A stretch of 64,000 bases of DNA from Synchiropus splendidus (GCF_027744825.2 NC_071348.1:16091563-16155562); one strand, 5' to 3'; shown: positions 34,927 to 45,627, counted from the stretch's first letter. Notes: generated by a model from the sequence alone, not told the origin. Program-made: numbers and translations.

Positions 34927-36999
34927 ATGGCCAACCATGATGGTTTTCCTTCCGGTTCTGACCCTGAATCCACACACAACCAGGACACTACACCACACCT
35001 CATTGACCAGAGTGCTTCACCAACACGTATGTTTCTGTCTCACTTGTTTGACAACGTGTCTGAGGAGGATGTAGTGCAGGTCTATGATCCGAGTATAAAT
35101 GAAAACATGGAGTCCATTTTTTTCGGCGAGAGAGAGGATAACCGAATTTTAAATATGGTTCCTGCATCATCTCATGAGGGTAGGGCTGATACCTCTTTAG
35201 ACAATGGCAATCGGTTAGAAAGGTTTGTTGATAATCTGCAGACGACTGATTCAGGGACAACTGCTCTTGACCCTCTGGTAGATGTGTCTGACTCTAACTG
35301 TAGCGATGACAATGTTGATGATGACGGTGATTCGCTTCAGGAAGGATGTTGTATTAGAGGTACCGGTATTGAATCAGAAGTCATAGAGCCTTTTAACACC
35401 GATAGGATAAGAAGGGTGCTAACACGTCCTGCTGTACCGGACACTCCTGATTTAGCTACTTTCTACAGAGGTTGGATGCAACAGGTCAGGGAGTTGGCTG
35501 ATGAAGCGCAGAGACTGGCAGATCGAGAGGATGTGGTTCAGCTTGAAGTGGTAGGTGAAGATGTTCAAGAACACGTTAATGTTGTGGTTGAAGGCGACGG
35601 TGGAAATATCTACCCTGCTTTTGAGGACCTCCTTAGCAACACAGTGCAATCTGACAGAGTCATCGCTATGGGTAAGAGAATTGAATTAACGGTCCAAATT
35701 GTACATATCCCTCGAGGAGGCGCGAAACGCAAGCTCGAGAAGACGCTGGATGCCAAAATTTTTGTTAAAAAAAGACGACATCTCTATGTAGTTGGTGGTG
35801 ATGGAACCAAGCAGCTTTGCGTCGCAATCAGCCTTTCTTGTCTCCTTAATCCTAACCGTGCGTATCAAGATTGTGTTGAGTTGGGGAGGGAATTATTAAA
35901 CAAAGCTGGTTTAGATTCTCAAACACCTATCATATTCACAGATATACCCCCGTTTGAACGGATAGTGAGGCGTAAAATTGTTGTGTTTAATAAAACGACA
36001 GCAAACCAGCCATTAGCGCATTATGCCACCGGTTTTGCTGATGGTTCGGAGCCCTTATTCTTGTTTCTACTTCAGGGACACTATTACGGGGTGAAGAACC
36101 CTAAAGGTTTGTTAGGAACACGTTACTTTTGCGTCAGCTGTCATAAGGGGTATGAAGATAAATCAAAACACATATGCAAAGCTCACTGTAGCGTTTGTCA
36201 CGATCCTGTTTGCCCTACAGAGGTCCCAGACCCGGTAACTTGTGACGACTGTCGCAGGGTTTGTCACAACCCAGCAAAGAGACAGGTGGCTAAGGCTTGT
36301 CTTAATAGCCTTTGGGGAAAGTTTTGTCAGAGAGTGAACATGTCTCAGGTTTCTGTAGTGTCAGACCCCAACGAGTTTTTCAGTTTCATGTTTTCAGGGA
36401 AATACGAGGTCAGCTACTTTAACGTGCTGGATGAGAAAAAAGTTGTGATCCAGTGGCGTTACAATGGTCTCTACCTTCCTGGTAAAAGCAGCAATGTTTT
36501 TATCGGAGCTTTTACCACTGCTTATGCTCGTCTGAAGTTGTACAGTTACATGGAGAAATTGCAGGAGAATGTTCTCTACGTTGACCCAGACAGCTTGATA
36601 TATGTTGTGAAAGACGGCGAGACACCTTTAAAATTAGGTAACTATCTCGGTGATCTGACTGATGAACTCGATGGGGATAGCATCGAGGACATTGTTTCGG
36701 CGGGTCCTAAGACGTATGCTTATAGGACCAAAGGACAGAAGATGGTTGTGATGAAAGTTAAAGGTATCACGCAAACAAAAGAATCTTGTCAGCGGATAAA
36801 CTTTGACTCCGTCAGAGATCTTGTAGAGGGCTATTTGCAGAATTCACCTGATGGGGTGCTTGAGACCCGGCAATGCAACATTGTGAGGGATAAAAAGAAC
36901 ATCGCAGTAAAAAACAGATCAGTTATTAAAAAACTCCGAGTCGTGTACGATAAGAGGCGATTGTTTTCGGACGGCACAACCAAACCTTTCGGGTTCTGA
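34927..36999 (+). CDS. Family B DNA polymerase with deleted exonuclease and motif A region
   Basis: Open 690-codon frame from ATG 34927. Residues ~1-230 are acidic and low complexity; ~245-400 are a PolB N-terminal segment. From ~400 comes a Cys-rich zinc-binding-like cluster (FCVSCHKGY, CKAHCSVCHDPVCP, CDDCRRVC), fused at ~residue 444 directly to the motif B region (AKRQVAKACLNSLWGKF). The exonuclease and motif A parts, seen in the second copy at 38600-39480, are missing. Motif C reads VDPDS at ~residue 553 where the second copy has VDTDS. The frame survived the deletion, but the protein cannot be a working polymerase. Intact relatives copy element DNA by protein priming. Confidence 0.9.
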   Translation: MANHDGFPSGSDPESTHNQDTTPHLIDQSASPTRMFLSHLFDNVSEEDVVQVYDPSINENMESIFFGEREDNRILNMVPASSHEGRADTSLDNGNRLERFVDNLQTTDSGTTALDPLVDVSDSNCSDDNVDDDGDSLQEGCCIRGTGIESEVIEPFNTDRIRRVLTRPAVPDTPDLATFYRGWMQQVRELADEAQRLADREDVVQLEVVGEDVQEHVNVVVEGDGGNIYPAFEDLLSNTVQSDRVIAMGKRIELTVQIVHIPRGGAKRKLEKTLDAKIFVKKRRHLYVVGGDGTKQLCVAISLSCLLNPNRAYQDCVELGRELLNKAGLDSQTPIIFTDIPPFERIVRRKIVVFNKTTANQPLAHYATGFADGSEPLFLFLLQGHYYGVKNPKGLLGTRYFCVSCHKGYEDKSKHICKAHCSVCHDPVCPTEVPDPVTCDDCRRVCHNPAKRQVAKACLNSLWGKFCQRVNMSQVSVVSDPNEFFSFMFSGKYEVSYFNVLDEKKVVIQWRYNGLYLPGKSSNVFIGAFTTAYARLKLYSYMEKLQENVLYVDPDSLIYVVKDGETPLKLGNYLGDLTDELDGDSIEDIVSAGPKTYAYRTKGQKMVVMKVKGITQTKESCQRINFDSVRDLVEGYLQNSPDGVLETRQCNIVRDKKNIAVKNRSVIKKLRVVYDKRRLFSDGTTKPFGF

Positions 37000-37023
37000 T
37001 TTTTGAGTGGATGAGGGGTCATT

Positions 37024-37640
37024 ATGGAAGGAATTAATTTCGATCCGCGTTTGAAAACACCATTTTCATGTTTAGTGGTGGGACCGTCGGGGTCGGGAAA
37101 GACCCATTTTGTAAAATGTATACTTGAAAATTGTGAACATGTTATGGATGATGTCAATATAAATATTGTATGGATTTATACTTCTTTTCAACCTATGTAC
37201 AGTGAATTGCAAAAGATGAATAAAAATATCAAATTCATTGGAGGTTTACCTGAATCTTTTGAAAATGAAGATGTATTTCCTTCTGATAGAAAACATTTGA
37301 TTATTCTTGACGACGATTTTTGAAGCGTCTGAAAGCCCAGAGGTTGTTCGCATTTTTACGCAGTATAGACATCATAAAAATATGAGTGTTATATTGCTGA
37401 CGCAAAACTTATTTCATCGCGGTAAATATAGTCGTGCTATTAGTCTGAATAGCAATTACTCTGTATTGTTTACCCGTCTCAAAGAGCTTTCTTTCTAGAA
37501 AGCTTTGAAGATGCTACAGCTGACGTTCACGGGTACTTAATCGTTGATCTAACACCCTCCTGTCCAGAACGCTGCAGACTAAGGACTGGGATACTACCTC
37601 ATCAGCGTCACACTGTGTACACACCAAAAACGTCTGCTTG
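37024..37640 (+). pseudogene. DNA-packaging ATPase (A32/FtsK-HerA type), first copy, two frameshifts
   Basis: Begins ATG 37024, 24 bases after the PolB stop. Walker A GPSGSGKT at residues ~20-27 and Walker B LIILDD at ~93-98; the later motif LLTQNLFHRG is in the next frame. A small indel near 37316 shifts the frame into 37307-37498, and a ~46-bp deletion near 37470, compared with the second copy, shifts it again. The C-terminal part ends at TGA 37638-37640. The family pumps genome into capsids. Four bases separate its stop from the pX ATG. Confidence 0.92.
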
Positions 37641-37644
37641 AGTT

Positions 37645-37971
37645 ATGTCAGCGCGTATAAAAAGAAACGCTCGTTTACTTAAGGAACTATACCATGCTCC
37701 GTACCAAGAAACGAGTAAAGACATTTTGACACGTAGTTCCCGGGACTTCATTCAAGCTCTTGGTGAGATCGCCCTGAATGTTTTGAAGGGGAATGTACCA
37801 TTGTCGCAGGCTCAGTTAAAAAAACTGAAAAAACAGAAGAAAAACATCAGACTCTTGGCTAATAAAAAAGCATGCTTGAAGCGTAAACAAAGGATTCTTA
37901 AAAAGCAATCGGGTGGATTCCTGTTGCCGTTGCTAGCGGCTGCCGTTCCAATAATTGAAAATCTAATATGA
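37645..37971 (+). CDS. pX-like basic core protein, first copy
   Basis: 108-aa frame, intact apart from a slightly shortened C-terminus. Very basic (KKLKKQKKN; KACLKRKQRILKKQ), then QSGG at residues 88-91 and a hydrophobic tail (FLLPLLAAAVPII). Basic body, QxGG site and hydrophobic end match the adenovirus pX-like proteins of adintoviruses, thought to condense DNA and be cut by the protease. The second copy continues past this stop with about six more residues, so a base change created the TGA at 37969-37971. Follows the ATPase gene by 4 bases. Confidence 0.65.
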   Translation: MSARIKRNARLLKELYHAPYQETSKDILTRSSRDFIQALGEIALNVLKGNVPLSQAQLKKLKKQKKNIRLLANKKACLKRKQRILKKQSGGFLLPLLAAAVPIIENLI

Positions 37972-37995
37972 GGACTTGTAAAGAAGTAAAACGCT

Positions 37996-38595
37996 ATGAA
38001 GACTGTCCAGAAAGTGTATCTCGTCTCTCCTCGACAAATTAACCAGTTATCACGTCCAACCTCTGACATCCGTGAAACTGCCAAAGATGAATTGAATGAG
38101 AAGATGAGGACCATTCTAAATGATTCTCAGTTAAACTCGTATGAGAAGATTAAAAACTACGATGCTCTATTGCAGAGATATTTAACCTTTACTAAACAGG
38201 ATCAGATAGACCAAAGGAGAGTAACTCTGACTTTACAACGAGACGGAGTCAGCGATCATCCCCTCGACTCTGACAGACGTGTCGAAAGCGTTCTAAAATC
38301 ACCCTCTGTAACAGATGACCTGGGTAAGGATATTCTAAATAGCCTTCCGTCAAAAGCTCGAAGAAATGCTGAACACATTATCCGGAGGATATCCAAAAAC
38401 GGCGACGGTTGGAATATGAATGGTGAATTTATGTATGAAGGAAATGCTGTAAAAGGCTGTCATGTGATCGATATATTCAAGTACCTTTCCCTACCGTATG
38501 AGAAAACAAGTTCTTCATTACCTGAGGGATGGTCCGAGTTTCTCGTCACATTATTAAAGCTAAACATCCCTCTCACCCTGCTGTCCAATCCTTAA
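37996..38595 (+). CDS. Conserved Maverick ~200-aa protein, first copy, C-terminally truncated
   Basis: Starts MKTVQKVYLVSP at 37996. N-terminal half is charged and helical (AKDELNEKMRTILNDSQLN, YEKIKNYDALLQRYLTFTK); the central part (DILNSLPSKARRNAEHIIRR, NMNGEFMYEGNAVKG, VIDIFKYLSLPY) resembles a segment I recall as widespread in Maverick proteins of unknown role. It stops at SNP, where homology to the second copy ends, and the sequence jumps into the PolB exonuclease region. The last ~55 residues are lost at this duplication joint. Possibly a virion or core protein; not established. Confidence 0.6.
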   Translation: MKTVQKVYLVSPRQINQLSRPTSDIRETAKDELNEKMRTILNDSQLNSYEKIKNYDALLQRYLTFTKQDQIDQRRVTLTLQRDGVSDHPLDSDRRVESVLKSPSVTDDLGKDILNSLPSKARRNAEHIIRRISKNGDGWNMNGEFMYEGNAVKGCHVIDIFKYLSLPYEKTSSSLPEGWSEFLVTLLKLNIPLTLLSNP

Positions 38596-38599
38596 GCGA

Positions 38600-40458
38600 A
38601 TCGAATTCTATCTCGTGATAGAGGATTCTTTCAATTTCAGGAGTGAAGCTATTCACTATTGTAAAAACGATGTTGACATTCTGGCCAGAGGATGCATGAT
38701 ATTTAGCCATGTCCCAACAATTATGTAACGAGCGGTAACAAGAGGTTCTCAGATGCTTCCATCCAGTGGCTGCACAATCACACAGACAGGGCATTTTCAT
38801 ACAACATGCCTTGAACCGTGGGGAGATGGTGTTTGGCCAGTATTTTGTTGACGGTTATCCTGAAGTTGACGGTGTTACGCAGGTCTGGGAGTTTAACGGA
38901 TGTTTATTCCACGGTTGTCCTTCATGTGTTGACCCTCATGCAGTTTTTCCGTTAAGAGGTAGACCATACGGTGAATACTACTCTGCTACGATGGAGAGAG
39001 AGCAGGCGTTAAAGTCTGATCATGGGGTGCGTCTTTTTACCCTCTGGGAACACGAATGGCATTCGCTTCGACAGTCGTTTGATGATCTCAGAGATTTTCT
39101 CTTAGATTTTGACACCCCTGAGCCTCTCAACCCTCGTAATGCCCTCTACGGCGATAGAACCAGCGCTTTAAAGCTGCGTTACACGGCCAAGCCTGATGAA
39201 AAAGTTTATGACGCTGATGTCACCTCTCTGTATCCTTACGTCAACAGCACGTGCTCCTACCTCCTAGGTCACCCCCGAATAATTCACGAAGACTTCGGGG
39301 ATTCCAGACAGTACTTCGGTCTTATCAAGGCGGTTGTCTATCCTCCTCGGGGTTTATATGTACCTGTTTTACCCTACAGAGGACCGGGGGTAAATTACAC
39401 TTCACGTTATGCAGTATCTGTTCATGTCGTAATGTTCAAGGCAGTGACTGTACGCATAATGATGACGAACTTGTTTTGACAGGGGTCTGGGTCACGGTTG
39501 AGTTCAACAAGGCTCTGGACAAGGGATACAAGGTGGCCAAGATTATCGAAGTATGGCATTTTGATAGATCTAGCAATTGTATTTTCGCAGGTTACATCCG
39601 TACATTCCTGAAGGACAAGCAGGAGGCTTCTGGTTACCCTGCTGAGGCCGTTGATCAGGAAAGCCGTGACAAATACATTGAGGATTATCAAGCCCATCAG
39701 GGGATTTTGCTTTGCGCTGATAAGATTTGTCACAACCCAGCAAAGAGACAGGTGGCTAAGGCTTGAATTAATAGCCTGTGGGGCAAGTTTTATCAGAAAG
39801 AGAACATGTCTCAGGTTTCTGTAGTGTCAGACCCCAACGAGTTTTTCAGTTTCTTGTTTTCAGGGAAATACGAGGTCAGCTACTTTAACGTGCTGGATGA
39901 CAAAAAAAGTTGTGATCCAGTGGCGTTTCAAGGGTCTCTACCCTCCCGGTAAATGCAGCAATGTTTTTATCAGAGCTTTTACCACTACTTATGCTCGTCT
40001 GACGTTGTACAGTTACATGGAGAAATTGCAGGAGAATGTTCTCTATGTTGACACAGACAGCTTGATATATGTGGTGAAAGACGGCAAGACGCCTTTAAAA
40101 TTAGGTAACTATCTCGGTGATCTGACTGATGAACTCGACGGGGATAGCATCAAGGACTTTGTTTCGGCGGGTCCTAGGTCGTAAGCTTATAGGAACAAAG
40201 GACAGAAGAAGGTTGTGATTAAAATTAAAGGTATCACGCAAACAAAAGAATCTTGTGAGCGGATAAACTTTGACTCCGTCTGTAGAGGGCTATTTGCAGA
40301 ATTCACCTGATGGGGTGCTTGAGACCTGCCAACACAACATTGAGAGGGATAAAAAGAACATCGCAGTAAAAAACAGATCAGTTATTAAAAAACTCCGGGT
40401 CGTGTACGATAAGAGGCGATTATTTTCGGATGGGACAACCAAACCTTTCGGGTTCTGA
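38600..40458 (+). pseudogene. Family B DNA polymerase, second copy, 5'-truncated and broken
   Basis: Begins in the exonuclease III region (YCKNDVDILARGC, ~38652-38690), then an open 237-codon frame with motif A (YDADVTSLYPYVN, ~39207-39245). A frameshift near 39410 leads to motif B, where Cys has become TGA (39764-39766) next to INSLWGKF. A run of seven A near 39905 shifts the frame again. Motif C is intact (YVDTDSLIYV, ~40048-40077), followed by TAA at ~40184 and a small deletion near 40280. It keeps exactly the part deleted from the first copy, showing both derive from one full-length gene. Confidence 0.92.
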
Positions 40459-40482
40459 GTTTAGGGTGGATGAGGGGTCATT

Positions 40483-41155
40483 ATCGAAGAAATTAATTTC
40501 GATCCACATTTGAAAACACCATTTTCATGTCTAGTGGTGGGACCATCAGGGTCAGGAAAGACCCATTTTGTAAAATGTATACTTGAAAATTGTGTGGACT
40601 TGAAAAAAATGTAATGGATGATGTCAATGTAAATATTGTACGGATTTATACTTCTTTTCAACCTTTGTACAGTGAATTGCAAAAGATGAATAAAAATATC
40701 AAATTCATTGAAGGTTTACCTGAATCTTTTGAAAATGAAGATCTATTTCCTTCTGATAGAAAACATTTGATTATTCTTGACAATGTTATTTTTGAAACTT
40801 CTGAAAACCCTGAGGCATTTTTACACAGTAGAGACATCATAAAAATATGAGTGTTATAATGCTTACGCAAAACTTATTTCATCGTGGTAAATATAGTCGT
40901 ACTATTAGTCTGAATATCAATTACTTTGTATTGTTTAAGAATCCTCGCGATAAAATGTAGATAAAAGTTGTTGCTCAACAGGTTTACCCGTCTCAAAGAG
41001 CTTTCTTTCTAGAAATCTTTGAAGATGTTACAGCTGGCGCTCACGGGTACTTAATTGTTGATCTAACACCCTCATGTCCAGAACGCTACAGACTAAGGAC
41101 TGGGATACTTCCTCATCAACGTCACACTGTGTCCATACCAAAAACGTCTGCTTAA
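40483..41155 (+). pseudogene. DNA-packaging ATPase, second copy, broken
   Basis: The start ATG has become ATC (40483-40485). Walker A is readable (~40540-40565), followed by an insertion with a stop near 40600-40620; 40590-40850 continues to the Walker B region, where Asp-Asp is now Asp-Asn. A frameshift near 40825 follows. The segment missing from the first copy (~40935-40985) is present here. Ends at TAA 41153-41155, four bases before the pX remnant. Confidence 0.88.
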
Positions 41156-41158
41156 GTT

Positions 41159-41480
41159 ATGTCAGTGCGTATAAAAAGAAACGCGGGTTTACTTAAGGAA
41201 CTATAGCATGCTCCTTCAAAGAAACGTAAAGACATTTTGATGCATAGTTCTCGGGACTTTATTCAAGCTCTCGGTGAGATCGTCCTGAATGTTTTGAAGG
41301 GGACTGTACCATTGTCGCAGGCTCAGTTCAAAAAACTGAAAAAACAGAAGAAAAACATCAGACTCTTGGCTAATAAAAAAGTGTGCATGAAGCGTGAAGG
41401 ATTCTTAAAAAGCTGTTGCCGTTGCTATCGGCAGCTGTTCCAATCATTGGAAATCTAATAGGACGACTTGTAAAGAAGTA
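41159..41480 (+). pseudogene. pX-like protein, second copy, broken
   Basis: ATG 41159-41161, then a TAG after ~15 codons (ELYHAP region). The remainder is readable at 41237-41458. The KQSGGF segment is deleted, but downstream bases preserve the longer native end (GRLVKK) lost in the first copy. Confidence 0.7.
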
Positions 41481-41487
41481 AAACACG

Positions 41488-42257
41488 ATGAAGACTGTCC
41501 AGAAAATGTATCTCGTCTTTCCTCAGCAAATTATCCAGTTATGACGTCCAACCACCGACATCCGTGAAACTGCCAAAGATGAATTGAATGAGAAGATGAG
41601 GACCATTCTAAATGATTCTCAGTCTAACTCGTATGAGAAGATAAAAAAGTATAATGCTCGATTGCAGAGATATTTAACCTTTACTAAAGAGGATCAGAGA
41701 GACCAAAGGAGAGTAACTCTGACTTTACAATGAGATGGAGTCAGCGATCATCCCCACGACTCTGACAGTCGTGTCGAAAGTGTTCTAAAAACACCCACTG
41801 TAACAGATGACTTGGGTAAGGATATTCTAAATAGCCTTCCGTCAAAAGCTCGAAGAAATGCTGAATACATTATCCAGAGGATATCCAAAGACGGTGGTGG
41901 TTGGAATATGAATGGTGAATTTATGTATGAAGGAAGTGCTGTAAAAGGCTCTCATGTGATCGATATATTCAAGTACCTTTCCCTACCGTATAAGAAAACA
42001 AGTTCTTCGTTACCTGAGGGATGGTCCGAGTTTCTCGTCACATTATTAAAGCTAAAATGCCTCTCACACTGCTGTCCAATCCTGAATCGAGGGCTCAATA
42101 TCAGAGACTTAAATTGAATTCTATCTTACGAAAGAAAAGTATAGCTGAGAGCTGGTCTCCCGACCCAAAGGACCCTAAAGTGACACCTCAACGACGCTTG
42201 ACGCGTGTAGTGACCAAAGGGAAGAAATTGTCTCTAACACCTCGATGGGTTTCCTGA
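41488..42257 (+). pseudogene. Conserved Maverick ~200-aa protein, second copy, broken but with complete C-terminus
   Basis: Starts MKTVQK at 41488, with a TGA after ~17 codons and another near 41730. 41812-42117 gives the central domain. A one-base shift near 42050 moves the C-terminus to 42021-42257 (LTLLSNPESRAQYQRLK to LTPRWVS), identical in type to the tail at 1-48. This defines the full length as ~255 residues. Confidence 0.75.
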
Positions 42258-42364
42258 ATAATTGTCTTGTACACAGTTATTGTCTTTTCATCAAAGAAAT
42301 GTTTTATTGAATTACCATGAGATTACAGATTTTTTTTAAATACACACACGCATAATAAGATTAG

Positions 42365-42907
42365 TCACACGTTACAATAGTCTTTAAAATACAGAAGAGA
42401 ACAGTTTTGTTGTTTCCATGGACAGTGTGCACATCTTTTTAGACATTGTTGATGTCCTTTCACAAAGTTGTATAGCATGAGGTCGTTTTTTAAGTTATCG
42501 TCACTGTATAGACTTAATACTTCTCCGATAGACAGCCCTCTAGCACGATGACAGAGGTAGAAGACGCAATGATGACCACATACAAACGATAGAGGGTGCT
42601 GTAGTTGACCATTGTTGTACTTGATGTCGCTTGAATGTTTCTTGAGGAACTTTAAAATATTTTCAGGGTAATGTGCAAAGTAGGGCCCCATTCCAAACGA
42701 GTCAAAGAAAGTTGTTCTCCCGTCTTCTTTGAGAGTTAAAGCCAGCCAGTGCACTTCTGGTTTATGTGCCGGATGTGTGTTGACGATGAAATATGCAGGC
42801 AGTCTGAGGGGTTGTGTCAATTGAGGCAACTTATCCGACGGCCACACACCGTAAAATGTGTCGCCCATGAGACCTCTCAGCAGCCTCTGTAACTGGAGAC
42901 TATCCAT
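42365..42907 (-). CDS. Adenain-like cysteine protease (PRO), copy 2, intact
   Basis: 180 aa from ATG 42905-42907, which overlaps the MCP stop as ATGGATAG. The frame also runs open upstream, but this ATG matches the family length. Active-site order fits adenovirus protease: His53 followed by Trp, Asp69 (FFDSFG), Gln103 and Cys110 (CGHHC). Gln and Cys are seven residues apart, as in adenain. The family (peptidase C5) cuts capsid and core precursors at (M/I/L/N/Q)xGG or xGxG sites, and QxGG occurs in the pVI-like and pX-like proteins here. All catalytic residues and the reading frame are preserved while its neighbours are broken. Confidence 0.93.
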   Translation of the reverse strand: MDSLQLQRLLRGLMGDTFYGVWPSDKLPQLTQPLRLPAYFIVNTHPAHKPEVHWLALTLKEDGRTTFFDSFGMGPYFAHYPENILKFLKKHSSDIKYNNGQLQHPLSFVCGHHCVFYLCHRARGLSIGEVLSLYSDDNLKNDLMLYNFVKGHQQCLKRCAHCPWKQQNCSLLYFKDYCNV

Positions 42908-44189
42908 AACTTTTATAATAATAGTCCACCAGCACTTGTCTTTTTGCATCAATCTCCAGAATGGAATCATAACAAGCGTACACAATCAGTGTTAGGGTGT
43001 TTGGTGAAGCAACTCTGAATCTCATCTCCAGTCTTAAATTCCCTTTTGAGACAGCTGAGAGAGCGTCGTTGTCATCGGCTGGATTGAGATTAAATGCAAA
43101 CAGCGAATATCCGCTGTTAAAACCTTCGCGGTCAATGCTTAGATACTTCAAATGTCTTCCTGTAGCTAGAATCATGTTATAAAACTCTTTGACCGCCATA
43201 CCGTTGTTAAACTGAGGTTGAAAAGCTTTAGCGGGGATCTGTCGACCGTCCTGACAGAGGGCTAGATATTCATGTTGAACGGGCAGAGATCTTTCCTACC
43301 GGAAAATGCCTCATGACGCACCATCCCTAAAACCACGGATTTAGGTCTTGAACCCAGAAATAAACTCTCCTGGGTACATATTCTCGAGTTCTCTGGAATG
43401 GAGTATGTTTTTACGTTGACTCGTGAGAGGGGGTAGAGAGCATTTCCTTTTAACAAACCCGCTGCATGACGTATTCTCACAGCTGGCGAAACAGTGACTT
43501 TCTTCACAAACAGAGAGGTGCCAAGGATTTTCAGACGAAAGGTGGAGTTGCGAGGTCCGGTCAGGCAGAAGGCATCATTCGCCCTGGTGAGTTTAATTCT
43601 TAAATCGACCGAGTTTAATAACAGTCTCTCACAGAAAAATATGTCGCTGTGCAGAGGACTGAGAAGATGTACTTCTCTGGACCTGCTCGTGAACTCAGCC
43701 CGTTTATTAAGGCCTGCGTTGGGACCGTTTACAGTGATGATCGAGTCAACCGACCCAGGTGTGTCTTGGTAAAAAAGGCCGGCGCTAAACTGTGTTTTAA
43801 GAGTGTCGCCTGAAAAGTTGAGAAGTGTTTCGATCATAGCTCTGTACGGGTGAGTGGAACTGGACTGCGAAATCATCCGATCCCCCAGAACCACATCGCA
43901 CTGGTCAAAGATTGTGTTTAGAGGATAATTGATGAGACCGACTGCTGCGTCATTAGCCAGCGGTGTGCCATCGGCGTTAGTAATTCTTGCACGCACGAGT
44001 AGAAGGGTGTCGTTTAGGTCTAGATACTTTTCGCCGTCTCCTGGTATAAAAAACTCAATCGCTGATCGCGGCTACTGGAGCAATTTCAGTGTAAATTTTG
44101 TCCTCGATGGAAAGCCGTGTCATCGGCGGCGTGAATAAATCCAGTTCTGCCAATGTGCATTCAGCAGATTTCTGGTGTAGGAGTGCCAT
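42900..44189 (-). pseudogene. Major capsid protein (MCP), copy 2, frameshifted
   Basis: Readable from ATG 44187-44189 to TAG 42900-42902. An ~11-base deletion near 44060 (GGTCCTCCTTC missing relative to copy 1) shifts the N-terminal frame. 43262-43996 is open for 244 codons. A ~16-base deletion near 43272 shifts it again before the C-terminal ~100 codons. At the position of the copy 1 nonsense codon this copy has CAG. Confidence 0.88.
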
Positions 44190-44209
44190 GTTACTGTATA
44201 TAAGGTTTT

Positions 44210-44647
44210 TTAAAGTATATCAGAGCTCCCTCTGGACTTCCTCTTGGCCCGTTTGCTTCTGTCAACTGACTTCTTTCTTTTTTTGTTTGTACGTTTATTA
44301 GAGCTCTGTGTTACATGTCGTCCTGGAGGGCGTCTCTTTGTTCTTCGTGATAAGACAGCTATACCTCCTGACCCTTCCTGTCTCTGTTGATCGCTCATTC
44401 CTCTCATGGTACAGGTGAACATATCTGTGGCTATGTTACCCACTGCTGATTTGAGATGGGGTTTCGCTATGGCGATACCTCTTTTCAACAAAGGTGATAT
44501 AAACCGAAACATTTTTGAGAAGAGGGAACCGATGCCTCGTCCGTACATAACCGGGGCACTGTCAAAACCGGGTAGCTCTCCGCCCACCTGTTTTTCATAA
44601 TATTGTACAACTCTGTGCGGGTCGTCTCTTAAGCCTGCATGAACCAT
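44210..44647 (-). CDS. Basic pVI/core-like virion protein, copy 2
   Basis: Intact 145-aa frame, same length as copy 1, from ATG 44645-44647. QVGG at residues 20-23, the amphipathic segment and the basic C-terminus are all kept despite many base differences. The open frame runs on upstream to 44674, but the ATG matching copy 1 is preferred. Confidence 0.6.
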   Translation of the reverse strand: MVHAGLRDDPHRVVQYYEKQVGGELPGFDSAPVMYGRGIGSLFSKMFRFISPLLKRGIAIAKPHLKSAVGNIATDMFTCTMRGMSDQQRQEGSGGIAVLSRRTKRRPPGRHVTQSSNKRTNKKRKKSVDRSKRAKRKSRGSSDIL

Positions 44648-44749
44648 TGTGTTTGTTTTTGACTTGGTCTGCAAAGGCTGGTTATCCCTTTGGTGTTGTT
44701 GTGATCAATGAATTTCCAGACGTCGATGCAAGGGCTATATAATATCCTC

Positions 44750-45614
44750 TCAAGTAACAGGTCTAAAGTGTAGAGTCAACACCACCTTTCCAAATGTAAA
44801 ATTGACTGGTTTGTTAAGATCTGGTTTAATTTGTGTCTGAATATTTTCAATATGGTTCTTGGCAACCGGTAAATAGTAAGCAGGGTTAAAATGCTGTGTG
44901 ATTATATCTGAGTAACTACCCTTGATTTCCACCGTTCTTAAAAGCGGTGCATATGCATCCCCTACAAGCTGCGGTCTTACAACGTCAGTAGAGATGGTAA
45001 AACCCCACTTTTAAATCAACAGGATGGGGCGCTCTGAACTCGCAATAAATGATGCAATTAGCAGGATCTACACCTAACATGTAAGCCAAAGGCGAGTTAA
45101 AAAGCACTAGGTTCTGACTGTCTCCTTGAAGATCAATGTTTTGCCGTGCACGGTCAAACAGGAAGCGTATATTCTCATTGTTTTTTTTTTAAAGTTTGCT
45201 CCATCTCGGTTGTAATCTGATTAAGTGAGCTGTAATATCCAACCGTCTTTTTTCCTCTGAGCTGAGGCGCTGGCGTCAGGATCCGGAGCCCAAAGTCTCG
45301 CCATGGCTCTATGAAATTCATCTTTATGAAGCCGCGACGTGTTACCATCTGAATCTGATCCTCTCGGAGCAGCCGTGTTGGTGTTGGAGTCAGCTCCTCT
45401 ATGGTTTGGTTTCCAGTAAAATGACGACGTATCCTCTGGAATATTATGCCACGTGTGAGGGTATGTAATCTCCGTCAAAGCAACCTCCCATTTTCCGTTT
45501 AAATCGATATGTTGTGCTAAATGCGGAAAGTACCAATTGAGTTGTCTTTAAAAACTTTTGCACTGGCGTTTGATGGTAAAGTCACATAGAAGCCCCATTC
45601 TTTGAGCCCTACAT
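44750..45614 (-). pseudogene. Penton-like minor capsid protein, copy 2, broken
   Basis: Pieces 44750-44932 (C-terminus) and 45221-45478 (HTWHN region, Ser/Asp insert) are in different frames. An 8-base deletion near 44987, deletions around 45190-45240 and a loss near 45525 are visible against copy 1. Its start region abuts (AT)n at 45615, where the Maverick homology ends. Confidence 0.85.
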
Positions 45615-45627
45615 GATGATATATATA

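Larger units (their letters stand above)
34927..45614. mobile_element. Maverick/Polinton element, copy 2, with partial tandem duplication and lost integrase end
   Basis: Order: PolB with internal deletion, ATPase, pX-like, 199-aa protein, then a second PolB-ATPase-pX-199aa series (38600-42257), then on the minus strand PRO, MCP, pVI-like and penton-like. The integrase, chromodomain and accessory gene of copy 1 are absent: homology stops at the penton-like start (~45614), where an (AT)n tract and a piggyBac piece begin. The duplicated joint lies at ~38596. Confidence 0.88.
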
